NCBI GenBank assembly: GCA_002633005.1
Contig: NMRA01000559.1
Span: forward strand, 124,001-188,000
DNA from: Phoronis australis
Taxonomy: Eukaryota > Phoronida > Phoronidae
Reading direction: 5' to 3'
DNA length: 64,000 bases
Shown: positions 1 through 14,300 of the stretch, piece after piece
Layout of the letters: each line of letters begins with the position of its first letter
Numbering within the stretch: position 1 is the stretch's first letter
Program-made: the position numbers and the translations under genes
The notes under the pieces: model-generated
Database searches by the model: none
Told to the model about the DNA's origin: nothing
The model's input: only the letters and a program-made list of their open reading frames with translations

Positions 1-3000
1 GATCTCGTGACAATAGGGTCATCCCGAATTACACGGCGGTAGAACTCTCCTTTCTCCCAGAGATAAGAAAGCGCAAGACCTAGTTTTTAAAATCAGACAT
101 CTTTTTGTGTCCCTCATTGATGTCGGGAAGGCAAAGAATGTCAGATCACGAATCCACGGGTATTTGTCCAGTTTATCAAGCTTGTTCACGTCAGAGTTGT
201 AGCCCTCAGCACAGCAGTAATACTTTGTTGGCATTTTAAGGGCGAATAGAGTAATGTAACCAAGAGAAACTTGTAAAGAACCAGACAATAACAAATAACA
301 CGTGAAACTCCAGTGGCACGAAAACGAGGCACCAAATGTGGCTGACGGTTGTTTACAGCATTGTGGGTAAATGCAACAAGATTTGAGTGTCGCTGTATAA
401 TCCAGGACTTCCCTATTTGTACTCTCTAAAATTGAAGAATATAGGTTGTGGAGCACCTTTTCAAAAGCTTTTACAAAGTCGTTTTTGTTTTTTGAGAAGT
501 TGTAAATCCCTCGAAATGTTATTTAATTGGTTCCTTAAAAGTGGGGTAGTTGTACTAGTGTAAGTTGTTCTGGGGTAGGCTCTGTGTGGACAGGATTGAA
601 GTTTTTTGTTTTTTTTGATTGAAAGTGGAGGAAACTATACAAAAACACAAGCTGGTCTTTAGCATCATTAGAATCTATAACTTCACCACACTGTTCCTAA
701 GGTATAAGTTGCTCCATGTAAACAAAACTGGAAGTGGACTGCTGGGATAAAGATATTGACAAAGGGCTATTATGTAACACCAGCTTCTTATTACCTCTAG
801 TTAGAGGTAAAGCACCATAACTTGGGATATTATAGCACCCCAGGAATGTGGCCAGAGTACCTCATCAGGGCATGGATTTGACAAGTGGCTTTGTCCCAGT
901 TGTGCCTCTGTTGGTGGTGGTTGTGTTGCAAGCTAGTGGGCTTATTTGGCGCTAACTGCGTTAATGGAAATTGAATTTCTAGAGAATCATATTTGATGAT
1001 TGGTAGCAGATGACCTGCTATTGCATTCTGATGCCTGGCCATGGCTGTCTTGTGTTTTGAGGTGGACTGAATTGTGGGGCATGTCTGGATGATATCTTTG
1101 GAAGGGATTGTCGTAAGTGGTTTGTAACCCATCACTGCATGGAAGCTCTGTCACTTGTTATCTGTGTACCCTGCTCATCAGCGCTGATTAACGGGCTAAA
1201 TATTAACCCAGACATCATTTGGTCACGTTTACCACTTCATACCTAGTGATTGTGTTATAGCTAGTGATGGTATCTCAGCCAGTCTTGCACGAGATCGGTA
1301 TTCATCGTAGCCATGTTTGTGACCTGAGTGTTAATCATCTCATTGTCAACTTTCTGTTTACCTTATGCAATCCTTTGTTCATCATGGCCACCAACTTGGA
1401 GCTCATTTTCATGCATCATGCCATCATTCCTGTCCATCCAGCGTCCGTCTGACCTCTGGTACTCTGTCTCCAAAGCCTTTATGTTTCTTCATGAAACGTT
1501 ACACGTGTGTTCCTTTCATGGATGGGACGGCATGAGCAAACTTTGGGACGGATCCGACTACCTGTGTGCCCCTAGCAGGTTCTTAAGTTCATTAAATTTG
1601 ACAACTGCATTTTTTTTTCGTTGTTCACTGTGTCTTTGAAACTCCTTGGCAGATTTTTATGACATTTAATAAATAGGTTTCTATTGAGGACCTGTTTTCG
1701 GATAGATTTGACGTAAAGCGGCTGTTTTTATTATCATGAAATTTTGCAAATAGGTTTGTATTAAGAAGACAACGATGCCCTCTTATTTTTGGGTCAATTT
1801 GACATACACTGCGCCACCCAGTGGCCATTTAAATTTAAAAATTTTTTAGTACATTTTTGACATCATTCTCTCCAACCGTCAAACCCATTTGATGTTTCTT
1901 TACAAAAATTTGGAGATGAAAATAGTAAATATTAGCAACAACACTGCTCTTTAATTCTTGACAATAGCAGTGGCGACTGGCGATAACTTTGATGAGACCA
2001 AACTGACCGTTTATACTGCACCGCAGCATCTGCGCTCCTGGGAAGTTAACTTGCGCTGTTAACTTCGATCCAGGACCTAATGCAACCGTTCGTACTGACC
2101 ACAACTCCCCAAAACATCTATGCATCGACGTTGGTATGAAAGGGCCTGTAGCCTGCCTAGTGTGAACATGGGTGTTCATTATATAAAGCATAGTGTGATC
2201 TCAGTGTTTAGGAGAGGCAAACCTTTCCTGATATCAGTGAGTTCATATCCAGCCTGGTGTGAGCTAAGTGTTCATGCTGGCTTGCTTAGCATGAACTAAG
2301 GGCTCATGGCTGTGTTCATTGTGGCCTTTCAAAAACAACTAGATATTGATAGCTAAGTTTTAAACAATTTGTTTCTGTAAAACAATTTATGACTTTAACC
2401 TTGGGTACCCAGATTGACTAAGCTATGGTCTGTAGGGCTGAAAATATCTCGGGTTGAGAGGATTCATTGACAGAAGGTCAGGTGCCCTCATTTGATTGGT
2501 TAAGAACTCCATATAATGTGTGAACTGGAACAAATTATTTATGGTAATTAGTCACTTGTTTAGCACGCAATAAAGTCGACTAGTGAAATTCTCTTTTCTC
2601 CACCAAGGCAAAGATTACGAACATAGTATTCTACAACGATCATGGATTGTACTGTGTAAGTGAAATATCTGTTGTAGTTCCCATTGTTTGCGAAATGGTA
2701 ATTGGCCTTAAAAAATGTTAAATGATCATTTTATCAACTATTTTTCTGTGAAGTAAGTGGAGAGTTACTGTGACGCACCTGTTGAAAGAGGTGCTCACCT
2801 GTCTCTTTTTGATTCAAGTATTCTGTAAATTGTGATTTTGTTGTAGGACTTCGGGTATTACTTTTTGACATTCATTTCTATTTGGAACCCTAATGGTGGT
2901 TTGAGATGTAGGTTCAATAATAGTCACCATAACTTTCAGGGGTCTGGATTTTTTAAACCAGTTTCCTTTGTTGGTCCTCAAAATTCGGTACTAGTTCCGA

Positions 3001-3661
3001 GGAGTAGACAATGAAAGGCATTGATGGGCTGTGCTTGCGTGCCTGTTTGCAGTCAGATTCTGCTCCTCATCTAAACACATCTACGACAAGTGATCATAGT
3101 TTTCTGTTCGAATTTTCTTCTCCTTCCATTGTTGTGCCTATTCAGGTATGAGAATCTCACAAAGGATTCGCTGAGCCTAGTTTAAAAATCCTCAACCCAT
3201 GCCTGTGAAGATGTGAGTCATGTTGGAAATCTGGTTCCTTGTTTGGAAAAGCCCTAAACTGTATTTAAAAATTTTGAGCCTTGTTGGAAAGACCTGTGCT
3301 TTTTCTGGCAGTAGTCGGATAGAATGTGGCCACATTTTGAGAACCAGTTTGCTGCCCGTTATTCAATGGATAAAACTGGTTCTCAAAATGTAGGCACATT
3401 CTATTACCATTTTTCTGGAAATATTGCAATGTCAAGCATTACGGACGTCTTCAATCAAAAACATCAGTTGGTTGTAAAGTGAAACTTTGTTTTCAGATAA
3501 TAAGTATATGTAAAGTGAAACTTTATTTTGTTCAGTTTCTTAACATAAACAAAATTTTCCCTGCTCTGCTTCTAATGAAGCCAATGCATGATAATCTTAT
3601 GCGATGTGACATTTTGGTTGTCAAATCCTGTAGCCCACGACGATATGATCTATGATTGCAG
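1..3661. other. Upstream non-coding region
   Basis: No exon could be supported here. Open frames are short and show no recognisable protein. The first recognised exon of the RhoGAP gene starts at 3662 with a split codon behind an AG acceptor, so at least one earlier coding exon must exist, here or before the window. The region contains a hairpin at 3318-3405, annotated separately. The segment around 2150-2330 repeats short phrases built on gtgttcat and catgaacta without a clear period. Confidence 0.5.
3318..3405. repeat. Hairpin with about 33-bp arms
   Basis: The left arm at 3318-3350 and right arm at 3373-3405 are near-perfect reverse complements, separated by about 22 bp. The core word ttttgagaaccagttt recurs in a second, smaller hairpin at 8630-8690, so the two are probably related miniature elements. 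No target-site duplication was clear. Confidence 0.6.
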
Positions 3662-6600
3662 ACAAGTACGAGGGTGCACGTATCGCTGCCCACGAGCGCC
3701 TAGGCGAAGTGCTTCACATCCTCAAGAATGTGCTGCAGAAATATCCAGCATTACACTCCACAGAGGTTCTCACCTCAGCCGGCCTGCTCATATCAAAAAT
3801 TAAAAGTAAGTAGTGTGTTGTTGTGGCATGTGTGTAGTTACTACAGGTCAGTGGTGCTCTCTGACTGGGAGGATGTTACCACGAGTTAGCGGTGCTCTCT
3901 GACTGGGAGGATATTACCACGAGTTAGCGGTGCTCTCTGACTGGGAGGATGTTACCACGAGTTAGCGGTGTAATCTGACTGGGAGGATGTTACTGGTATG
4001 GCGGAAAAATTCAGGAAGTTAAGGGTCCTCATGTCTTGTTTTTGGCAAATGAAGTGTAAGTGTTTGCAAGTTCGTGAAATTATATAAGTTGAGCTGAATC
4101 TTCGCTAATTAGAACTGTGTGGCTGAACAGTGACCATCATGTCTGGCTGAACAGTGGCCATCGTGAATATCCAATTTTGATTCTGGAGTGATCATTTGAT
4201 ACATGATTTATATCTAATCACTTTCAAAATGATTTTTCATATTTCGTTTTGAGTAAACTTGCAGAATTCTACTTTTCATTTTTCCAGTTTTCAAAAGCTC
4301 ACTGCATTATTTAAATGATCAAAATTTTATCGTGCGTATGACTTCTGAAAGCAAGGTCTTCATATAAAGAAGTAAAGTTTTCTTCTCGTTCTTTTGGTAG
4401 AAAATTTCGATAAAATAAAATTTCTGCGTTGCTCCATATCATGTTCGAAATTGAAGAAATTTTACCGAATTTCATACAAAATGGAAGAAAGTTTACCGTA
4501 ATTTTTTACATGATCACATTCTGAATGCAAGCAATATGTACACCTTTAGTAAGTGTAGACTAGGGTCTAGCAGTGAGTAATAGCCAGACAGTCATGTATG
4601 TGTTGATGGTTATCAAGTACAAGTGGCGGGTACCAGACAGGTCTAAGGTGAACCTAGCTTACCTGCTGTGCAACTGTCTGTCTTTACTAAGCTCGTTCAC
4701 AGGTAACGGGTGTACGCTTTTGTCTCTTGTAATGCAGTGTCATTTGCTGCCAGCGTCGGAAAGGTTAGAAACGCAACAGGGAGCATCCATTTATCGACGC
4801 CTTTTTTTAGCATTGCTCGAAGTTGTGACCAGTAGCCATTAAGTGGATTGTGAAAAAAATGTGGTATCATGCGAACAAGTAATTAATTGCTAGGATATCA
4901 AAGCATACTCACACCTTATTGATTAATTTGTCGAGTCTCTGTCATCGAGACAGACACGTTGTATTGTTTTGATGATTCTTCATCAGAAACATTTACAAAG
5001 ACGCCGTGTCCTCTACCTGAGGTTAGCTAGACATTTTCGACTAGGATGCACCGGATTCTTAACCTATTAACCTTTGCCTTGGGTACATCATTGAGGCTTT
5101 GTGGTATTTGATCACATGAATTAGGCCAAGACTACATCAGATTCGTACTCCGTCAACAATTCCGTTGTCTACATGGATTTTGAATTTCTGATGCAGGTAA
5201 TGGGTATTTATGTATACGGAAGTTCCGCTCCTAACTCAGTGGGGTTAGTTTTAGAAATGACCTTGGGGAATATCAGATGTTATTAAATAGTTATGTTATT
5301 AAGCTAATCACCATCTTCTGCAGTGATGATTCAATCAGCGACATTGAAAGACTGGATGATTGATGATTAAAAGAAACATATTTTAATTACAAGTGTTAGA
5401 GTAATATTGAGCACTGTTTAAGTGATACGACATCTGACCTTGAGATATTTCGTTTCACTCAATGGTGAGTGTCGACTGTTTTGATTTCTAAAAATCTGGT
5501 CATGAAAATTAGCACTTCTCGTTTTCTATGGTTTTATATACTGGCATAATAAACCTCATCCGTATTTGATTTTACTATGAGCTGTGCGGTTTCTTCATTT
5601 ATAGATTATGACTATGAAGATGGGACGTCTGAGCCCACAGATTTCTACGATGCCATAGATCAGCTGGCTCTTGCCTTCAGTAGCAGGTCGGTATTAATGT
5701 TGTCTCGTGTTTAACAAGAATCATGAAAAAGACCATTGACAAAATAGGTCCCCTGCATGGAAAGCTGCTTCAAAGTATCACAAGATAAATGTGAAACAAT
5801 GGTCATTTTGCGAACCCTATCGAATGTACATTTACAGACATTTGAGATAAGTATTGCCCTCTCTGAATTCAAGGACTGAATTCATGAAAACTCGTGGAAA
5901 ATGAAAACACAATAAGAGTGGAAAATGGGCATACAGCTCCCATGGTGATTTGGGGGGGTAATTTTGTAGAATGTGGGCGGGATTCAATTGACCGTGAGAG
6001 CTTCTAATCTTTGGGCCAAATTAGAAAACCTGTGAGTGAGCTGCGTTAGTTGTTCAGGTGTCTTTGTGATTTTGTGTGTTATGTCGGTGACCTGTGATTG
6101 GTGCTTGGTTTGTTGTTATGTGTCACAAAGTAAGTTGTCATTGTCGTGTCTCAGTCTGCAATAAGAGCAACTTAAGTCCCGTTCAAATACAGACTTGCCC
6201 TAGAACAACTTACACTAGTGCAACTTGACCCTCTTTAAGTGGAGCGTCCATAACTAGCACAAGGCGGAAGTTGTCACTTTGTGCATAAGAATGACAGCTG
6301 ATGAGAATACGGCGCACAAAAGAAGACCCATCTGTATGTAACTGCAGCGATTAGAAGTGGCGCAAGTTACCCTAAAACAAGTTACCTCACCTCTACAAGG
6401 TGTAGTAAGTTGCCAAGTGGGACAAATTGCACTAGTTTAAATGCGTCCACACAGCCCTCAAACCTAGTGACAACTCATTTCAGAAGTAACTTTTTCTAGG
6501 GTAAATCTGTGTGTGAACGGCACGTAAGATGTGATTGTCGTCACAATTTTGATACATCAGTTGGCCCGAGTTGAGCAGTTAGTGCATCAAAAAAATTATA

Positions 6601-8340
6601 CAGCAGTGACACAGGGACACTCCTAAAATTATCCTTTTGTACTGTCTGGTGTCAATACTGTATGCGTCAAAAGAATCCAATGAAGTACCCAGCTCAGAAA
6701 TATGTCAAAATGTCATTTACCTTTGATGTCACCTATCGGGTCGGGTGTGGCCCCATAATTCATCAGAAACTGTGTTATCTTTGCTGTTAACCTGCTTTCC
6801 ATCATGAAAACGAATTTTCGATTTAGTCAACTTGCCATTATGACTTTGGTCTCAAATTGGTCGTTAGTCAAAATAGATTAGATTCCTGGACTTGGAAAGA
6901 ACTGCTGGTTCGTTATTCCTTGAGGTAAAGCTCAGCAACTGGACGTGTCACGACGTGTCATTTCATTCACCGAGCATGGTCTCGGGCAATAACGAACTGT
7001 CAGCTGTTCGCAAGACCAGAAGTCACTTCTCATCTTAATGAGAAACAAATTGAGACCAACTTTGTAGCGGAACGTGGGTTTATTGCCACTTCAACAAAGT
7101 GCGACTAAATGTTTTTCCTCATACGGTTTGGCAGGTTTTTTCCTTTTTAGACATTCCTGTCGGTAGCTTCTAAGTGTTTTTGCTTTAATCTTTTTTGCAT
7201 TCGCACTGTTTTTAGGACAATGTAGAATGTGTATCTGGTGAAATTAGAGAGACGTCCGTTTTTCCTTGTTTTCAGTGTTTCTGAGTATTTAATGGGGGAT
7301 GTTGAGGCTTCCTACACACCGACGCTTGGAAAAACCAGGGTGAGAGTTGACCTTAAAAATTGTGTTGCGTTAGAGTTACTGTAAAATCTTACTACAATAC
7401 GACACAAGTGAAGTCAGTCTGTTGTTTCCGTAGGCGACGAGCTTCACCGTCAAATCAATGCTTTAGTGTTTTCAAGCTCTGTACTTACTTCTAGTTACTA
7501 TTTTGAAAAACTGGGCATTCAGAATAATGCCAGAAACCTTTTAACAATGAAAAAGTAAACTAACCTCTTTAAACGATGGTTAAATCACTCTTGAGGTGGT
7601 GATGATGTGTGTCTGGGTGCATGTGTATATGTGATGTTTTGTCTTAAGCATAGTTTTCATTGAAGTAGTTGTTATTATCAGGGCTTGGAATTTTCTGCGG
7701 AAACGCGGATTTCCGCTTTTTTCAAATGTTCTTTCCGCGCATTTTATTATATTTCTGCGTAAAAAAAAATCGGATTTGATATAAAATCTCCGCGGCAAAT
7801 TCCTTTCTTACCGCGGCGTTGCAGACGACGTTCACCTCGAAAAGCGGAAGTTGCTGTTTATGTTTCGGAGGAACGTAAATTGTCAACATTGCTGGGGTAT
7901 CTGGGATAGCGTGGTGGGATTTTCAATGGTGTCCCGTGTTATTGTAAACCGCGGTGACAAATACTACGGCTCTGCAGCCAAAAGTGTGTGGAGGTGGGAG
8001 TGGACGGGCGAGCTAAAAGGACGCAGACGCACGCTACTGATGATGGTAACGTTTTTCTTTAGTCCTCCCGATTTTTGTCGGGGAAAGGTTCACATCGACC
8101 ATTTCAAGGCCGGGTAGCGCACATGATTTGGGCCGTAAAAGTTTCCGCGTTTTTTGTCATTGGTCATTCCAAGCCCTGTATTATTTTGATACATAAATTA
8201 TTAAAGAGAAAAAAGAACTCATTACTGAAATTGGTGAATTGATTGCAATGACATTCTCTTTCCACAGTCTGATGAGAACCTGTCGTCCATGTACTCGGAA
8301 GACACAGGGCTGAGTGTTGAGCCGTCAACCAAAACCACAG
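3662..8340 (+). CDS. ARHGAP29: RhoGAP gene exons 1-4: N-terminal helical segment
   Basis: Exons 3662-3805, 5605-5686, 7276-7339 and 8268-8340. The first encodes a helical stretch with HERLGEVLHILKNVL and STEVLTSAGLLISKIK, matching the conserved segment before the F-BAR in this family. The second gives NYDYEDGTSEPTDFYDAIDQ and the third SVSEYLMGDVE. Split codons match at each junction (A+AT, AG+T, in-phase). The fourth exon is Ser/Thr/Glu-rich linker. Exon 1 begins mid-codon, so it is not the initiator exon. Confidence 0.85.
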
Positions 8341-11300
8341 GTACGGCTTCTAATTAAGATGTCTTTGTTTTCAGTCGTGACAATAAATACATTGCACTGG
8401 TCCATCAGTCTTTCTCAATATTACTACAAGAGAACAGCAAGACACTGATTGATACATATGCATGTTTAGGGGCCTGCACTGGTTCTCAGTATGGACATTG
8501 CTGCTTCCACTAATGCAAACTTGTGGTAAAATATCAACATGTTGGATTTCTCAGTATTGACAGTACTGGTAACAGCTGTGCAGAATGCTAGTGAAATATG
8601 AAAACATTTGACTTCTCAGTAATAGTTTATTAAAGGGGTCCCAGATTTTGAGAACCAGTTTCCTCTAGTGAATAACGGGACCCCTTTAAGGGGCATAGCG
8701 TTGAAAAGCGGATTGTCACCAGCACTACTGATTTCAAAGGTGCAAAATATTTCGCTCTTGTTAAGTTCAACGCATATAAAGTTGATGTGAATGTTGTGTA
8801 GTGATTTTCGTGTAACCGTATTGGCTTTGCGGTGTACACGCAGGTGTTCTTACACCAGCTGAGATCGACTCCGTACTGCTGAAGCTAGAGTCTGGTGTGG
8901 ACCTGGCTCTGCAACGGGCCAAGGCCTGGTCACGCTATGCAAAGGATATCATGACCTACGTTGAAAAGAGGGCCCTTCTGGGTAAGTGTTTTTAGTACTC
9001 GCTAGTGTGTAACCGAGACCTGCGTGGAAAAGGGGGGATGTAGTGAATCTGTTAATAAGTAATTGGAGCAGCTACGAACCCGCCTTCCATCACAGAGCAC
9101 CCAGGTGGGGAAGCTATTGGTTGTTTGTTGGTAACCAACTCACTGTCTGTCTCTGATCGCGGTCTAATTCCTCACCAGGTGGAGTAGCTGTTGGGTAGAG
9201 CACAACTTTAATTTAGACTCGTTTCTTTTGGGTTGACTCGGCGTGTCATTTTGTGCTCGGAACATGGTCTCAACAGTTCGCTTTTTACTTGAGGTCAGTC
9301 TCTACATGTGGGCGTGGTCACAACTAATCATGAGCTGTCAGTTCTTTGCATACTTGCACATTAGACCAATTTTACAGAGGTAAGTGGTCTAAGTTAAAAA
9401 TTTGCTTCTTGGACGGAGGCGGGTTTAGAGAGTGCTCTGTGGTCGCATGGTTGAAGCAGTGAGATGCACGCCTAGATGTCGTGAGTTAGCGTTTCCAAGA
9501 CATTTGGGGGAGTTTCTTCTTTACCAAGGGTCAATAAAGAAAGAACAGCCCAGCATGGGAGCACCATAGTGGTCACTGATAGGACCAACAGGGGGAGCAC
9601 CATTAGTGGTCACTGACATCATGACATGTGTGAAGAAAAACCTCTTCTGTTCATCTCCATGAAAGCAAATAGCAGCATGTGTTAATAATAATTAAAAAAC
9701 AACGGATTTAAACCGGCTTGAAATGTTTCGGCGTTTACTGAAAACACCGTCATCAGAAGAAAAAAAGCACAGTGGCCGCCTTGATAGGCCCAACAGCAAG
9801 TAGTGACACACAGACACAGTCCGTTACAGGGGAGTAACAATAGACTAGACTAACAATACTGTTGGGCCTAGCAAGGTGGTCACTGTTTTTTTTCTTCTGA
9901 TGGTGGTGTTTCAATAAGTGCCGAAACATGTCAATCCGGTTTAAGTCCACTGTTCTCTTCTGTTCACTTGTCAGTGGCTTGGGGCTGGAGATCTGTATTA
10001 GTCTTAGGTTCGCTTGGACTTTGATTCGTTAAGTTTTTGTTTAATGTCAAGATTTTGCTCAGTGCTGCCTTGTTCTTTGGACCATTTCCATGTCTAAACT
10101 CCATAAGGAAGTGACTATACAGCATTTGATCTGAAATGAACTCTTCTCTCCATTGCAGAGGTCGACTACGCCAAGAACATCTCCAAGTTGGCCCAGACCA
10201 TGCGTCCCATCGTCACTGAGGAGGTAGGACTTGATTTAGGCAAGAATGACGTAGAAAATGGTTCAGTTAAAATCCTTCACGAGCCAGGAGGCTCATGGGG
10301 CCTTTGCTAACTCTGGTTTTGTAGTATGTCTGTAGGCTTGTTAATTGCAGATTAGTCCAGTTTCCCGTTCATAGCTGGTAGCTTATTTATACAGCACTGT
10401 GCAATACTGCTGAATTGTTTTGTTCAAGGACTCGGCTACATGGCAGCAATGACCCAATGTTGAACTTGTGACAAAGAAAATTATATGCGCCGTAAGAGTG
10501 AGCAACAAAAAATTTGTTATTCGTAATATTCATGTCTCACAATTAAGTACTTCCGAAACTCATGATACGACAACCAGCTGTTTGTCTTGATGAAATTGGG
10601 AGAATCTAGGTCAAGTATGCCGCACCTTAATTTGCTAAAGGGATTCAATGAAATGTTTACTTGCAAAATAAGTGTTTAGTAATGTTAGCATCTGTTTATT
10701 GGTAAACTTTGTCCTTGGTAAACTTTGCCCTATTTTGTTGTGTGGTGGAATGTCAGACGTATAGTGCCAGTATGACCATAGTCAATTAACTTTATCTAAT
10801 TTGATTTTTCAGAGTTTTCTCCCCTTCCAATCAATTTATTGCACGGCTATGGATCATGTGAGTTTTACAATTTCCGTGTTTGTCACTCTTCTGATAACGT
10901 TTGAGATGAAATGGTGTAAATTTTTAGGAATCATTGAAATTACAATAATGAGACTTATTCAATGCTGATGTGTTATCGATCAACGCGGTATTAGACTATT
11001 TAGTTTTTATTTTTTTTTATTGTTTGTCATCTTATTTTTATTTTTCTGGATATGGATACGTACTTTTTTTCAGGATGCTGATTACGCCGTGTCAAGCCAA
11101 GCCACGAGTAACTTAATACAGACTCAAAAATTCTTGGAGGTAATTTTGTGAATTTTGTGTTTAGTAGGCCACATTTGATTGGTGACACCGTTTGCTTCGT
11201 GAGATACTAGTTCCGCGGTACATTCGCGTGACAACTGTCGACCATCTTGCCTGAACATTTGGTATTTAAAAATAGCTCGCGGAAACAATGCTCAACTTTT

Positions 11301-14300
11301 TTGTTCAAAAGATTCGAGTTTTACAACTGTGATTTAAAGCCCAGGCGCACCCGCCTTCATCAATTTTGGATGTCAAATATTACTGCCGTTCTTGTTGAGC
11401 ACTGACCTCCATATTTTGGATTTCGTGGGTTGTCATATTACGCTCAAAAAGCAATACCGGGGGGCAGTAGATTGTTTCCATGCCTGAACTCTAGATTGAG
11501 CCACTCGTTGGCGTTTTGTGGCTTTAACACCTATATTTCAGGTGATAGTGAGTATCTCTTGCAAAGTACTTGTCCTGCTTGGAGTGTAGTTGGCAATGGT
11601 TTTGTTTGCAGCCATTGAATCTCAGACGTAATGAGCACGACAAGGCCAGGAAACAGATCAAGGATAACTGGATGAGAGAGCTGAAGAAAATGGTCAGTAG
11701 GTGGCAGTACTGTGTAGTTTTGTCACCTTTAATCCTAAGTCACACGAGGTGTGTTTACTCCTTGCTGCTGCAGTAGTAGCAGGTACTAGCTGTAAAGTCA
11801 CCATGTCCGATTGTTAAGTTGTCATTAGCAAGTCCCAACTGGTGACTAAAGATACAAGTCGATACTAGTGGAGTTCAACATGTTCGACTTGAGTCGCTAG
11901 GAACCTGTGACTGTATGATCACGTGACTTTAAGGGACATTCAATAACTTCATGTGACCACGGACACGAGTGATCGCCGACAAGTTGTAGCTGAGCTTGTG
12001 TTCCCACTTCCCCGTGTAGAGAGCACTCACTGCTAGGGCTAGCAGCGAGTAAAATAACCTCATGTGACTTAGGTGTTGATTTAAATTATTTGGATTAGGA
12101 TATCCAGATTTGTCCTTGTGCAGATGAAGAATTGTCTTGGAAGCAGGAAAGGTGTGCCAGTTAGTTAGAAGGAGTGTTTATGTTCATTTTATATATTTTG
12201 TTATTTTCATTCCATGCCATATTTTACCAGCTGGCTAAGAAAGAAAATCGAATAACGCTTTTTACTCTTAGTCTCGTGTAATAAGAATCTATCTCCATTA
12301 CCAAGAACATCTAAACTATCAGCCATTCTGGAAAGAGCTTCAGAGTTAATTGGGGTTAGCCAACCCTAAAATTCGAGTGAAAGGCCTTATTATATTTTCA
12401 TTCTATAGCCAGGTAAATGTTGCAAAATGTAGCTTTAAATCATCATACACGTGCTCTGAGCACATGTTTTCCAAGGTACTAGAGCCCTAGAGTAACTTGA
12501 AGGGATTGTGTTATATTTGGCATCTTGCCAACGTTTTGTGCACGTGATGCTGTGTTCCTTTGATAATCAAATCCGATTCCCGCATTTTGTTTATCTCCTT
12601 GTATGCCGTAGTTGTTCAGTTCACGCGCCACTGCTCTAATCTCGAAATCTTCCGTCTCTAGCAAAACACCTCAGTAAGTAGTGCGCACAAGGCTAACACC
12701 CTGCACATTCAACGTCGTGTGTTGGCATCGTTGTTGTCGTGTTTTCATGCGTTCTTGTCTACAGTACGTTGCCGTGACTAACCTTTGCAAGACTATTTCG
12801 CTGTTCATCCAACATAATTGTATTCAGACACTAGTGTCCTCTTATGTGCATTATGTCTACTGGATGATCTTGTGAATAATCTTGGCAAGGCTCGTTGGCG
12901 TACATCCAGAGACAGCACGGCTGTGTGGCATAAAATGTTGAAACTTACTCACTGGATAAGTTCAATAATCGCATGGTGTTGTGTACATTTTTAAGCTGTA
13001 GCATTGTGATGTGTGATAATCTGGTATCCAGTGTATAACTTTTACACAGCCAGACCCTGGGGTCCATTTCATGAAAACGACTCGTTTTAAGACTGCAGAA
13101 ATTAGGTCTTGCGCTCCACATAACTATTTCTTTAAAATATTTCAAACGAATAAAATATCGGAGAATATTCCAGTGCTTGTTACATAGTGCAAAATTTTGT
13201 GCAAATTATTTCCAGGCAATTATGTGCTAGTAATTACATTCTAAGTAAGCCTTTGTTTTTGACAGTTGGGAAGTGGGACCATCAGACCAAATTTTGGTCT
13301 TAAGTCCTCTAAGTTGCTTTTCATGAAACAAACCCCTGGAAAACGAAAAGGCCGTCAAGCAGAATAATAATAGTGTTTAGACAGTAATGTACCCTAATCG
13401 ATATGCGTCCTGTCTACAGCAAGATGCTGTGGGTAACCTTCGCAAGGCTCGCTCGTTGTACATCCAACGGCAGCAGGAGTATGAAAAGGCAAAGGAGACG
13501 TCGCAGAAGGTGGAGAGCGAGAGCCTAGCGCAGTCTGGTGGCCTACAGAAGATTGAGAAGAAAAGGAAGGCTGAAGACGATGCCATGCACAGGGTAACTA
13601 CAGAACAAGACAAAAAATAATCGCGCAAATACCATTTCCCTGTCATGACAGCTAATCCAGTGAACAGTAAAATTGATTCAGATGAAAAAATATCAGGAGG
13701 CAGTTATGATTACAGAATGGCTGAGGCAACTTACTATCTTACCTATTAATTCCCTTCTTTCTTGGTCACGAGAGAAAACCAAGACAAGATGAATTAAATT
13801 CCACTCAATCGTCATGACAGGGAATTCCAGGTCATTTTGTGTGTCGAATACTTATTGTGTTTATTGTACAGTCTCTGTACCAGGCACTCGTTGCATGGGT
13901 CACACTCACCATATGCTGTGATTCCATTTGAAGTCCCCCTGACGTCACAGAACAGGGAGGTATTCCCTCGAAAAACATGGCTGCCAGTATTTGCCAAATG
14001 TCAGGTTGATGTTTAATGATAAAAAGACATGGTAAAAGTCTGTGATATCAATTTCCGTCTGAAAATTTATAGAACCGTAACACTGAATTGTAGGTAAAAT
14101 TTATCTATGACAAATTCTTCGTTTAGCCGTCGTTATCACTGAGGTTGTCTTAAAATAAGTCGTCTTTTTCTCACTTGGCTATGCTGTCCTAGCCGTCATT
14201 TTTTAAAACTGACTGTCCGTATGACTGCCACTTGATGAGTCCCTGGTCTGTACTGTACAATTTTAAATTAGCAACAAAATGTTTTTCATCAGCATTGCAT

